A stretch of DNA of 64,000 nt, from positions 216,687 to 280,686 of the forward strand of contig JAFDVK010000053.1 of assembly GCA_018269005.1 (NCBI GenBank). Reading direction: 5' to 3'. The notes beneath the pieces were generated by a model. The model saw only the letters and a list, made by a program, of their open reading frames with translations, had not been told where the DNA came from and did no database searches. The translations under genes and the position numbers were made by a program. The DNA is from Acidobacteriota bacterium (GTDB lineage Bacteria; Acidobacteriota; Blastocatellia; Pyrinomonadales; Pyrinomonadaceae). Shown here in pieces: positions 18,527 through 27,900 of the stretch (position 1 is its first letter; the number at the start of each line of letters is the position of its first letter).

Positions 18527-19183
18527 CTAAGTTTGAGGGATGCGTATCTCAAGAGCATCGCCGATCTTTTCGATCGAAATATCAGCGGCCGGATATTGAG
18601 CGATCTCTTTTGTGTCCGCCGCGTAATGCCCCTGTTTGACGAATACGGTCGTAAGCTTCGACGCCCACTGCTTCTTCATCGCGGTGAGTATTCGCATTTT
18701 GTCGTCGAAAAGAAAGTAATGCTCCGCCGGGTATCGACGTTCGATATCGGCTAGTTCCTGCTCTTTGTGGATGTAAATGAGCACGTTGTTCTCAACGGCT
18801 TCGCCGAGGCCCGAGCGTTCGATCTTTCGCGGCTGGAATACGGCATCGCCGTCGGTCAAGATTACGACCGGCCCGAGCTTTTTGAATCGATCTATGACAT
18901 CGAGCGAATTCGGAAATAGGCGATTTGCGAACGGGTAGTTGATAAGGTAATTCGACAATGCGAGAACGTGTGATTCATAGGGGAACTTCTCGCGATAGCG
19001 CTGCAACGCCCCCAGATAATCAGCGTAGCCGAGCTCCGTCCGGAGTTCCTCAAAGATCTTCCAATAGGCCGCCGTTCGATGCTCGCCGACCTCTTTGTTC
19101 AGAAATTCACGCAGTGCCGCCGACACGCGGTCGTTATCGAGCAGCGTGTTATCGACGTCAAAGAAAAAAACGAATCGATGCAT
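18527..19183 (-). CDS. HAD-family hydrolase in the salvage operon
   Basis: The protein has motif I VFFFDVDNTLLDNDRVSAAL with both Asp residues of DxD intact, motif II VVILTDGDAVFQPRK (Thr-Asp-Gly), a Lys in the MKKQWASKL region and motif IV HYFLFDDKMRI. At about 218 residues it is a class-I HAD with a helical cap. I start at the ATG at 19183; the frame opens one codon earlier with a TTG. It ends 3 nt before the symporter ATG and begins 39 nt after murQ. In this setting it could dephosphorylate an amino-sugar phosphate or another by-product, but the substrate is not evident. Confidence 0.85.
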   Translation of the reverse strand: MHRFVFFFDVDNTLLDNDRVSAALREFLNKEVGEHRTAAYWKIFEELRTELGYADYLGALQRYREKFPYESHVLALSNYLINYPFANRLFPNSLDVIDRFKKLGPVVILTDGDAVFQPRKIERSGLGEAVENNVLIYIHKEQELADIERRYPAEHYFLFDDKMRILTAMKKQWASKLTTVFVKQGHYAADTKEIAQYPAADISIEKIGDALEIRIPQT

Positions 19184-19222
19184 CAAAACAGTGTACCAAT
19201 GTGCGCCGGCAGCCGTTAGCAG

Positions 19223-20122
19223 TCAGTTGTTAGCCATTGCCATTTCTACTGCTTTCGGGACGATAAAGTTTGAATCGGCGAGGAAGCGTTTCGCGTCATC
19301 CGGACCAACATTTGCCTTTGCCATTACCAACGCAACGCGAAGATCGTCCTCTGCCGCAGCGAGAAGCTCCTGCGCCTCGACTTCATTCTTTCCGGCCTCG
19401 GCAGCGATGATACGTAGGCTCCTTTCACGAAGTTTATTGTTTGCCGTGCGCATGTTCGTCATACGATTGCCGACCACGTAGCCCAAACGGATCATCGTGA
19501 CGGTCGAGATCATATTCAGAATGAGCTTCTGCGCCGTTCCGGCCTTCATACGAGTCGACCCGGCGATAGCTTCGGGACCGACGAGAGCAACCATAGCGAC
19601 GTCGGCCGCCTTGGTGATCGGTGAATCGGGATTGCAGGTAATGCACGCGGTAAAGCAGCCGAGCGAGCGAGCATACTCAAGGGCGCCGATCGTGTATGGC
19701 GTGCGGCCTGACGCAGCGATCCCGATAAGAGCGTCTTTTGCGTTCAAATCGCGGGCCGCAAGATCGATCCTGCCGGCGTCGGCGTTGTCCTCACTTGCCT
19801 CGGTAGCCTTATAAAGAGCATCGATGCCGCCCGCGATCACGCCCTGCACGAGACCGCTCTCTACGCCGAATGTTGGCGGCAGTTCGCTCGCGTCGAGAAC
19901 GCCGAGGCGGCCGCTCGTTCCGGTTCCGACGTAGAAAAGGCGTCCGCCGTTCTCGAGGCGGGCTACGATCGAATCGACCGTCACCGCGACCTCTGGCAAG
20001 GCTTTTTCGACGGCGAATGCGACATGCTTGTCCTCGTTATTGATAAGCGAAAGGGCATCGAGCGTCGAAGCTTTGTCGATGTCGCGTGTCGCCTCGTTTT
20101 CAGATTCGGTAATCGAGATCAC
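19223..20122 (-). CDS. murQ: N-acetylmuramic acid 6-phosphate etherase
   Basis: MurQ cleaves the lactyl ether of MurNAc-6-P to give GlcNAc-6-P and D-lactate in the cytoplasm, the committed step of MurNAc catabolism. The 299-residue protein is normal length. The SIS domain shows the phosphate-binding RLFYVGTGTSGRLGVLDASE, then GIAASGRTPYTIGALEYA, and the family-specific stretch GPEAIAGSTRMKAGTAQKLI and GYVVGNRMTNMRTANNKL. The N-terminus TESENEATRDIDKAST matches the family start (TExxNxxTxxID). The start is GTG at 20122, 13 nt after the kinase stop, so the two are one transcription unit. Confidence 0.97.
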   Translation of the reverse strand: MISITESENEATRDIDKASTLDALSLINNEDKHVAFAVEKALPEVAVTVDSIVARLENGGRLFYVGTGTSGRLGVLDASELPPTFGVESGLVQGVIAGGIDALYKATEASEDNADAGRIDLAARDLNAKDALIGIAASGRTPYTIGALEYARSLGCFTACITCNPDSPITKAADVAMVALVGPEAIAGSTRMKAGTAQKLILNMISTVTMIRLGYVVGNRMTNMRTANNKLRERSLRIIAAEAGKNEVEAQELLAAAEDDLRVALVMAKANVGPDDAKRFLADSNFIVPKAVEMAMANN

Positions 20123-20135
20123 TTTTGTCGTCCAG

Positions 20136-21140
20136 CTATGGCCTGCGCCCGGTTCTCAAAGACGGTCCGTCGTCGCCCGGCATCGGTTCAACAACGTTAC
20201 CATTTGTCCGAGCTATCTGGCACGCGGCGTGCGCAGGTAAAAATTTCGGTTTCGTTAGATATGCCTTTGGTGCTTCGGCCTGAATCAGCTGCTTCATCCT
20301 GTCGGTCAAAAGGCTGCCAGCGAGAAAGACGCTTCCGACGCATCCGACAGGGAATTTCGCTTCTTGCAGACGAAGCTTCCTTATTACTGCCGCAGCCGCA
20401 TTGCCAAGCTCTTCTCCGGCTTCACTGATGATCGCAAGTGCGACGGCGTCGCCGGCTCTTGCCGCCTCGGTCACAAATCGAGAGAAGCCGGCGATCCGAC
20501 TGTTGTCCATAGTCGGCGCGTAGATCGCACCGATGAGGTTCTCGACATTCGATGCACGGAAATAGTCTGCGGCAAGGTCGGAAAGCGCCGTCTGCGGACC
20601 TCGGCCGTCCGATGCCTTTGCGATCCGATGAAGAGCTTCGCCTGCGATGCCGCGTCCGCCTCCTTCGTCGCCGGCGATCGGTCCCCAGCCGCCAGCCATT
20701 GCCCGTTTACCATCGCTGTCCATACCAAGACAGATCGATCCGGTGCCCGCGATAACGACGAGTCCGGCCTTGCCAAGCGTGGTGCCGTAGAGTGCGATCT
20801 CGGCGTCTGTGGTAACGATAAGGCGGTTTACGCCAAAGCGTCCAAGAAAGCTGTCGCGGACGCGCTCTCGAATGTCATATCTCCGCACTCCCGCCAGCCC
20901 GAGCGTTGCGGCTACAATATCGCCGCGAGAAATGTTGTTATCATCGCAGGCCTTGTCTATGGCGTACGCGATGTTCGAGACCGCCGTTTCGACACCGACA
21001 CGCAGCGGATTTGCAGGGCCGCCCAGGGCTTCGGCAACGACGCGCCCTTGGCTGCTCATTATCGCGATGGTGCATTTCGTTCCGCCTCCATCGACGCCTA
21101 GATAAAACTGATACGGGTGGGCTCTCCCTTCTTTTTTCAT
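20136..21140 (-). CDS. BadF/BadG/BcrA-type amino-sugar kinase (GlcNAc/MurNAc kinase)
   Basis: The 334-residue protein belongs to the ASKHA sugar-kinase superfamily. Visible are the phosphate-1 motif YLGVDGGGTKCTIAIMS, TDAEIALYG, the phosphate-2 motif LVVIAGTGSICLGM, and AMAGGWGPIAGDEGGGRGIAGE, which is diagnostic for N-acetylglucosamine kinases and for MurNAc/GlcNAc kinases such as clostridial MurK. It would phosphorylate imported GlcNAc and/or MurNAc at C6. It is the first gene of the minus-strand operon, directly upstream of murQ. MurQ needs MurNAc-6-P and no PTS gene is seen, so a kinase acting on MurNAc is the simplest reading; dual specificity is inference. Confidence 0.9.
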   Translation of the reverse strand: MKKEGRAHPYQFYLGVDGGGTKCTIAIMSSQGRVVAEALGGPANPLRVGVETAVSNIAYAIDKACDDNNISRGDIVAATLGLAGVRRYDIRERVRDSFLGRFGVNRLIVTTDAEIALYGTTLGKAGLVVIAGTGSICLGMDSDGKRAMAGGWGPIAGDEGGGRGIAGEALHRIAKASDGRGPQTALSDLAADYFRASNVENLIGAIYAPTMDNSRIAGFSRFVTEAARAGDAVALAIISEAGEELGNAAAAVIRKLRLQEAKFPVGCVGSVFLAGSLLTDRMKQLIQAEAPKAYLTKPKFLPAHAACQIARTNGNVVEPMPGDDGPSLRTGRRP

Positions 21141-21267
21141 CTTCTTTCAGGCATCTGGTCGGATGCCGGCGAAACGCAAAAAGCACATACATTCTTCGCT
21201 AGGCTTGACATATAATCAAATTTAAAGGATTTTATGTAGTCAATAAGCAATCCTGATCGACAAAATT
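21141..21267. promoter_or_regulatory. Divergent promoter/operator region of the salvage locus
   Basis: This 127-nt region lies between the kinase-murQ operon (minus) and lysR (plus). It is AT-rich in its lysR-proximal half. On the plus strand TTGACA occurs at 21205-21210. On the minus strand TTGACT (from 21242) is followed by an AT-rich stretch. TTGACATA and TATGTAGTCAA form an imperfect inverted repeat across 21205-21243, a plausible LysR-type operator. I cannot fix the -10 boxes with confidence. A LysR protein controlling a divergent operon from such a region is the standard arrangement. Confidence 0.5.
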
Positions 21268-22185
21268 ATGGAGATCCGACAGCTCAAAGCCTTTCTAGCG
21301 ATCGCTGAGGCGAAGACGTTTACGGCGGGTGCCCGGCGCGTCAACGTCACGCAGGCGGCCATCTCAATGCAGATCCGGCAATTGGAGGACGAGGTTGGAA
21401 TGCCGCTGTTCACCCGAACACCACGGCGCGTGATCTTGACCGAAGCGGGAGAATATCTGCTTGATCGGGCGAGGAAGATCTTGCGTGAACATGATTCGGC
21501 AATCGCCGAGATCGCAGAGGTCGCCGGTGCCGAACATGGACGCCTTCGCATCGGCAGTTCGTCTTCGAACTTTTCTGCCAATCAACTTCCGAAGATCCTC
21601 GGTAAACTTCGGCGAAGATTTCCGAACGGCGATCTGCATGTAACTTCGGGGACAAGCCAGCTCTTGGTTGACAAGATTATGCACGGCGAGATCGATATCG
21701 CATTCGTTAGCCTGCCGGTCGATAATTCTTCGATCACGACAGACCTTCTGCTTAGCGATGAGATCGTCGCGATCGGCCACCCAACGCACCCGTTGGCAAA
21801 AGACCGCTACATCTCGGCGGCCTCGCTGGCGGGCGAGAAACTGATCCTCGGCGAGCGTGGGGGAAATACGCGGCGAATGATCGATGATTTCTTTAACGCG
21901 GCGAATGTGCGGCCGAACGTCATTATGGAACTGTCGCGGCAGGCCGCGATAAACGAAATGGTCGAAGCGAATATGGGCGTCGGGACCGCCGGTGCAAAGA
22001 CCATCGCCGAGCTTGTAAAGCAGAAGAAGCTCGTCTCGTGGATGATCGAAGGTGCGGAGATCAATTGGGACCTCGGTTTGGCGAGACTCCGCGGCGGCTA
22101 TTACTCTCCGATCGCAAAGGAGTTCGTATCGCTCTGCAAGGCGAACTTCGCCGAAAGAGCGAAAGGACAACGCTCAAGGAAATAG
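21268..22185 (+). CDS. LysR-family transcriptional regulator of the salvage locus
   Basis: The 305-residue protein has the LysR winged helix at residues about 1-60 (MEIRQLKAFLAIAEAKTFTAGA, VTQAAISMQIRQLEDEVGMPLF, RRVILTEAGEYLLDRARKIL). A two-lobe effector-binding domain follows (GRLRIGSSSSNFSANQLPKIL onward, MGVGTAGAKTIAELV near the end). It is divergent from the kinase operon, and its stop at 22185 is followed after one base by the ATG of the hydrolase fusion, so it is co-transcribed with it. The effector may be a muropeptide or sugar phosphate, but nothing in sequence proves it. B. subtilis uses an RpiR-type regulator (MurR) at the matching place. Confidence 0.93.
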   Translation: MEIRQLKAFLAIAEAKTFTAGARRVNVTQAAISMQIRQLEDEVGMPLFTRTPRRVILTEAGEYLLDRARKILREHDSAIAEIAEVAGAEHGRLRIGSSSSNFSANQLPKILGKLRRRFPNGDLHVTSGTSQLLVDKIMHGEIDIAFVSLPVDNSSITTDLLLSDEIVAIGHPTHPLAKDRYISAASLAGEKLILGERGGNTRRMIDDFFNAANVRPNVIMELSRQAAINEMVEANMGVGTAGAKTIAELVKQKKLVSWMIEGAEINWDLGLARLRGGYYSPIAKEFVSLCKANFAERAKGQRSRK

Positions 22186-22186
22186 G

Positions 22187-24784
22187 ATGCAAACACGAGT
22201 GAAAACAAGGGCAAAGGCATCGAACACGCTATTGAACTCTGTTTGCCTGTTCTTTTTTGTTTCGATCTACCTTTGTTCGCTCTCGACCGGCCTTTTCGCG
22301 CAGGTGCTGTCGCCGGCGAGTCCGCAGACCGTCGGGATGAATCCTGACAAACTTGCAGAGATCGGCCCGATCGTGAACCAAGCGATCGCTGATAAGGAAC
22401 TGCCCGGTGCCGTTGTTTTGATCGGCCATCGTGGCAGGATCGTCTATCGCCAGGCCTTTGGTAACCGAGCCATCGTCCCGAATGTCGAGAAGATGACGGT
22501 CGATACGATCTTCGACCTCGCTAGCTTGACGAAGGTCGTCGCCACAACGACGTCAATTATGAAACTCGTTGAGGACGGCAAGCTCCGGCTCAACGATTCG
22601 GTCGGCAAATACTTTCCCGAGATTAAGGACGAGAGGGCAAAAACGATCACGATCCTTGAGCTTTTGACACACACCTCGGGGTACGCGCCGGACTTTGACC
22701 TAAAACAAAAATGGAGCGGCCAAGACGGGATGCTCCAGGCTCTTTACAAAGAGAAACTGCGTGATCTGCCCGGCACGCAATTCGTCTATTCGGATATCAA
22801 TTTCGAGATACTCGGTGCTCTTGTCCTGAAGGTTTCGGGCAAGCCGTTGGACGACTTTGCGTATGAGAACGTCTTCCGGAAGGTCGGTATGGACAGGACG
22901 TTCTTTATAAAACTACTTCTGCCGACATCAGACACCGGAGACGTCGTCTCGGCCGTTGATCTACCCAGTGCGATCGATCAGCGGATCGCTCCGACGGAGA
23001 ATATTCGCGGTCAGCAGAGCTATCTTGGTTCGAAGTTCGACGGCGACTCGAAAACGGGTGACCGCATTCTCAGAGGAGCAGTTCACGACCCGACCGCATA
23101 TCGTATGGGCGGTGTTGCAGGACACGCAGGCTTGTTCTCAACCGCCGACGATCTGGCGATCTTTTGCCAAATGCTTCTAAACGGCGGGACGTACAATGGC
23201 AGGCGCGTTCTCTCGCGAGCTACGGTTAACAGGATGACCACGCCGCTCGTCGTGTCAGAGGGTGGCGACACTCGCGGGCTTGGTTGGGATATTGATACGC
23301 CATTCTCATCGAATCGCGGCGAACTTTTCCCTCGCGGATCGTTCGGCCATACAGGGTTTACAGGAACAAGCCTCTGGATCGATCGCGTTTCGCAGACCTT
23401 CGTTGTCTTCCTCTCGAATCGTGTTCATCCGACCGGAAAAGGGAATGTGACGCCGCTGCGCGCAAAGATCGCGACGCTTGCGGCCGCAGCGGTCGAGGAT
23501 ACGCCGATCGAGAAAATACGCGAGGCCGAGGCCGAATATCAGGCACAGGTCGCTGCCAAGCTCCCGATCTTTAAACAAAAAGCCGAGTGGATAAAGGACT
23601 TCAGCAGATTGGAGTTTGGCGGCTTGGTTTCGCCGATGAACCGTATTGACAAGCTAGTTCTCAACGGAATTGACGTTTTGGAGCGGGATGGATTCAAGCA
23701 GCTTGAGGGCTTGAAGATAGGACTTGTTACGAACCAGACCGGCCGAGACCTTAACGGCGATTTGACGATCGATGTTCTGCATAAAGCCGCGAACGTGAAC
23801 CTCACGGCGCTCTTTTCACCAGAGCACGGAATTCGCGGCGAACTCGACCAGGAGAAGATCGGCGACACCAAGGACGAAAAGACGGGTCTTCCGATCTATT
23901 CGCTCTACGGCGAAACACGACGCCCGACGCCTGAACAGCTGAAGTCTCTCGATGCGATCGTCTATGACATTCAAGATGTCGGCACAAGGTTCTATACATA
24001 CACGGCAACGCTTCGAAATGTGATGGAAGAAGCCGCGAAGGCCGGCAAACCTGTCTTTGTCCTCGATCGTCCGAATCCACTAAATGGCTTTGGCGTTGAA
24101 GGGCCTCTTGCCGACGAGGAAAAGCTTTCATTTATTGCCGCGCACACCATGCCCGTTCGATACGGAATGACGATCGGTGAGTTCGCAAAGATGATGAATG
24201 CCGAGCGGAAGATCGGTGCCAACCTTCGAGTGATCGAGATGTCCGGTTGGAAGCGTTCGATGTGGTTCGATCAGACAGGTCAGACTTGGGTGAATCCTTC
24301 GCCGAATATGCGTTCATTGACGGAAGCGACGCTTTATCCGGGCATCGGGCTGCTCGAGACGACGAACGTGAGCGTCGGCCGAGGAACTGATACACCATTC
24401 GAGGTCGTCGGAGCGCCGTGGATCGACGGGCGCAAGCTCGCAACAGAACTGAATGGGATGGGGCTCAAAGGCGTTCGGTTCGTGCCAATCAAGTTCGCGC
24501 CGACCGCGTCTGTCTTCAAGGGTGAGGCGTGCGGCGGCGTGAACGTGATAATTATCGATCGTGGGGTATTTAATTCCGTCCGCACGGGCCTTGCGATCGC
24601 GATCGCATTGAGGAAACTATATCCGACCGACTGGCAGATCGACCGTTTTGGGCGTCTTCTCGTCAACGCCGAGACGCTCGATGATCTGAAGCAAGGAACG
24701 AGCTTGGAAAAGCTAGAAAGATCGACAGCACCCGCTTTAAGTGAATTTTTACGTCGGAGAGGGGCTTATTTGCTTTACAAATGA
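22187..24784 (+). CDS. Exported fusion: AmiE-like serine hydrolase + NamZ (DUF1343/GH171) exo-N-acetylmuramidase
   Basis: The 865-residue protein starts one base after the lysR stop at ATG 22187; the frame stays open to 22052 inside lysR, but that part has no match. A signal peptide follows (LLNSVCLFFFVSIYLCSLST, cleavage near GLFAQ). Residues about 40-440 are a beta-lactamase/AmpC-like serine hydrolase with S113-L-T-K116 and Y201-S-D203 as catalytic motifs and HTGFTGTSLWID as the third. Residues about 505-865 are DUF1343 (GLKIGLVTNQTGRDLNGD, FSPEHGIRGELDQ, AIVYDIQDVGTRFYTYTATL, VFVLDRPNPLNG, VNPSPNMRSLTEATLYPGIG). In B. subtilis the separate proteins AmiE (beta-lactamase fold, cuts MurNAc-L-Ala) and NamZ (exo-muramidase) are neighbours of nagZ and murQ. 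Here they are one chain, acting in the periplasm or outside. Confidence 0.92.
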   Translation: MQTRVKTRAKASNTLLNSVCLFFFVSIYLCSLSTGLFAQVLSPASPQTVGMNPDKLAEIGPIVNQAIADKELPGAVVLIGHRGRIVYRQAFGNRAIVPNVEKMTVDTIFDLASLTKVVATTTSIMKLVEDGKLRLNDSVGKYFPEIKDERAKTITILELLTHTSGYAPDFDLKQKWSGQDGMLQALYKEKLRDLPGTQFVYSDINFEILGALVLKVSGKPLDDFAYENVFRKVGMDRTFFIKLLLPTSDTGDVVSAVDLPSAIDQRIAPTENIRGQQSYLGSKFDGDSKTGDRILRGAVHDPTAYRMGGVAGHAGLFSTADDLAIFCQMLLNGGTYNGRRVLSRATVNRMTTPLVVSEGGDTRGLGWDIDTPFSSNRGELFPRGSFGHTGFTGTSLWIDRVSQTFVVFLSNRVHPTGKGNVTPLRAKIATLAAAAVEDTPIEKIREAEAEYQAQVAAKLPIFKQKAEWIKDFSRLEFGGLVSPMNRIDKLVLNGIDVLERDGFKQLEGLKIGLVTNQTGRDLNGDLTIDVLHKAANVNLTALFSPEHGIRGELDQEKIGDTKDEKTGLPIYSLYGETRRPTPEQLKSLDAIVYDIQDVGTRFYTYTATLRNVMEEAAKAGKPVFVLDRPNPLNGFGVEGPLADEEKLSFIAAHTMPVRYGMTIGEFAKMMNAERKIGANLRVIEMSGWKRSMWFDQTGQTWVNPSPNMRSLTEATLYPGIGLLETTNVSVGRGTDTPFEVVGAPWIDGRKLATELNGMGLKGVRFVPIKFAPTASVFKGEACGGVNVIIIDRGVFNSVRTGLAIAIALRKLYPTDWQIDRFGRLLVNAETLDDLKQGTSLEKLERSTAPALSEFLRRRGAYLLYK

Positions 24785-24792
24785 AGTGCTTT

Positions 24793-24806
24793 AGAGTTAT
24801 AACTCT
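24793..24806. promoter_or_regulatory. Perfect 14-bp palindrome after the hydrolase fusion
   Basis: AGAGTTATAACTCT lies 9 bases after the stop codon and is followed by TTTAGTTTCTCATTTTC. It could be a weak terminator stem or an operator for the receptor gene downstream. The remaining gap to 24992 is AT-rich and probably carries the receptor promoter, but I cannot place -35/-10 boxes with confidence. Confidence 0.35.
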
Positions 24807-24992
24807 TTAGTTTCTCATTTTCGCATTGGCAATTTGTTCGGCTTTGGGATCTCGCAGTTCGAGAGAGACCTGCTATTAACTGTAATTGAAACGATAACGA
24901 AAATTTGAGCAAAACCGATAAGGCTTAATTGTTGCTTATGGGTATGTTGCTCTGGAGATGACCGCATTCACACAAATCGAGGGTAGAAAAAT

Positions 24993-27900
24993 ATGACTAA
25001 GAGAGCATTGATTTCGGGCATTATGACCGTGATAGGCATTCTATGCCTAAGCGGGGTCATGATCGCTCAGGACATCACAGGATCGATCGTGGGATCGGTT
25101 ACCGACAGCAACGGAGCGGCAGTTCCTAATGCGACGGTTACCGTTACCCTTCCATCTCAAGGTGACCGCGTCGTGCGAACCGCAACGACAACGAGTGCCG
25201 GTAATTATTCGATACCGAACCTGGCGGTCGCCGTTTATAAAGTGACTGTCGAGGCACCGAACTTCAAGAAGGTCGTAAACAGCCAGGTGAAGGTCGATGT
25301 CGGCCAACGACGCCAACTCGATGTCACATTGGCCGCAGGACAGATAGACGAAGTGGTTACTGTTGACGCAGAAAATGTCGTCATCGAGTCGACAACGCCG
25401 ACTGCGGGTACGACGATCAGCGGCAATCAGGTTCGCGAGCTGTCGATCAACAACAGGAACTTCGTGCAGCTTGTTACCCTCGCTCCGGGCGTTACCTCGA
25501 ATCTTTCAGATCAGGTTTACGTCGGCACGTCGAACCCGGATGGCCAGGCGAATACGGTTCAGATCTCGGTAAACGGTGCTCGCAGCAGTCAAAATACCTT
25601 CACGGTTGACGGAGCTGACATTACTGACCGCGGTTCGAATCTGACGATCCAGGCTTACCCTAGTGTAGATGCGATCGGTGAATTCAAAGTCTTGCGTTCG
25701 CTTTACCCGGCAGAATCGGGCAGAAGCGGCGGCGGTCAGGTCAACGTTGTTACCCGCAGCGGTACGGACAAGTTTCACGGTTCGTTGTTCGAGTTCGTTC
25801 GGAACGAGAAGTTCAATGCAAGCTCGTATCTGAACAACCGTACACATCCGCTTGGACGCGACGCTGATGGCAACGCGATCCGCCCACCGTTCCGCTACAA
25901 CAACTATGGATTTACGATCGGAGGCCCGATCTATTTCCTTCGCTTTGGTAACGCGAAACCGGGCGACTCAATGTTCTCGAAAATGCCGCGAACATACTTC
26001 TTCTTCTCTGAAGAACAGCGAAAGGACAGACGCTATCCGACCTTAAGCTCGACGGTTCCGACCGCAGGAATGAAGAACGGCGTCTTTGCGTATCCGATCT
26101 GTTTGTCGGGCACGATCTCGGGTTCCACCCGTACCTGTACCCAGATTCTCCCGGCGGGCACGCCATTCTCAACAATGGCGACGATCAATCCCGTTTCGGC
26201 GGCGTACCTTTCGAGCATCATCAACTCGATACCGTCACCTAACAACGGCACATACGGCCTTCTTTTCCCGGCGTCCGGTGTGTTCGATTTCCGTCAGGAG
26301 ATCGTAAAGGTCGATACTGCTTTTACGAACAACTGGACAGCCTACTATCGATATCAGAGAGATACGATCCCGACGATCGATCCGAACTCGCTTTTCTCAG
26401 GCGGATCGGGAATTCCGGGCGTCTCTACATCACAGACCGATTCACCCGGCCGAGCACATACGCTTGCGACGACCTGGGTCGTGAATCCAAATTTTATCCT
26501 CGATGCACGATATACCTATTCGTACGGAGCGATCTTGAGCAAGACGATCGGTACCCTCGCAAAGGAGAATAGTCCAAGCATCAATATCCCGATGCCGTTC
26601 CAGAACAATGACGAACGCGTCGCTCATATCACCGGTGCGGGTATCAGCAATCTTCAGGCGTTCGGGGGATATGATAACTTCTCGGACAAACATGCGTTTT
26701 CAGGCAGCGCTACGTGGATCGTTGGAAACCATACGATGAAGTTCGGTGGTGAGTACTCGCGATACCGTAAGGTCGAGAACGCTCTTGGCGGTTCAAACCA
26801 GGGTGTATTCAGCGCCTTTAATAACACTTCGGCAGCAAGCCCGACCCGCGGTACTGTCTGCGTGGATACCTCAGGTGCCGGAATCACTTGTTCAGGCAAC
26901 CAGGCGATCGAGCAGGCGTTCGCGAATTTCCTCTTGGGAACCAATGCCGGCTTCACCCAGTCAAAATTCGACCTAAAGGCCGACTTTAGACAGCAAAACT
27001 GGGAAGCTTTTGCTCAGGATGAGTTCAAGATCCGTCGCAACGTGACGCTATATTTCGGCGTTCGTTATTCGTTCTTTGGCTCTCCATGGGACAAGAACGG
27101 CCACCTGTCGAACTTTGTTCCTGAGCTTTGGAATCCGGCTCAGGCACCGCTTGTTACCGGGGCCGGCAATCGCGTTGCCGGTTCGGGAAATTTCTGCAAC
27201 GGCATGATCGTCAATGCACAGAATTTCCAGACGGGTCCCGCGTCATATAACTGTTCGCCGACAAGTTCGCCTTACGGCAAGTACATAGTAAATGCACCAA
27301 AACGAAACTTTGCACCGCGAATCGGTATCGCTTGGGATCCATTCGGTGACGGCAAGAATGTTATCCGTACGGGCTATGGCATTTATCATGAACAGACGCT
27401 CGTTGGTACGTTCGAGCAGCTCTTGGGGCCGAATCCGCCGTATCAGGAGACGATCACTGTTTCCGGTGTGGATATCAGCAATCCGGTCCCGGGCTCGGCA
27501 GCGGTCGTTGCCAGTGCGGCAGCTCCCGGCTTGATCCGCGGTATTCAAACGGATTACAAGACGCCTTATATGCAGCACTGGTCGCTCGACTATCAGCGTC
27601 AGATCGACAAGAACACGGTCTTCAGCATCGGGTATTATGGTTCGAAGGGAACGAATCTTATCGGGATCATCGACGTTAATAACCTTAGACCTGGATATGC
27701 ATATTCACAGATGTGTGCCGTCGGAGCGTCAACGACACCGACAGTTGCCTGCCAAGGAACCGATGGCGTGACCGGGCTTCCGATCCCGTTCACCTCGGCT
27801 GCCTCAGAATTGATCCTTGACCAGATCCGCCCGTTCCGTGGTTGGAAAGGTATAGGCATCATTGCCCCGCGATTCAGCTCGAATTATCACAGCCTGCAGA

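Noticed and set aside
17741..18754. Plus-strand 337-residue open frame opposite the SSS gene
   Set aside because: Charged, low-complexity composition typical of an antisense shadow; the minus strand encodes a clear transporter.
22052..22186. 45-residue N-terminal extension of the AmiE-NamZ protein inside lysR
   Set aside because: It overlaps the C-terminus of lysR in another frame and would bury the signal peptide.
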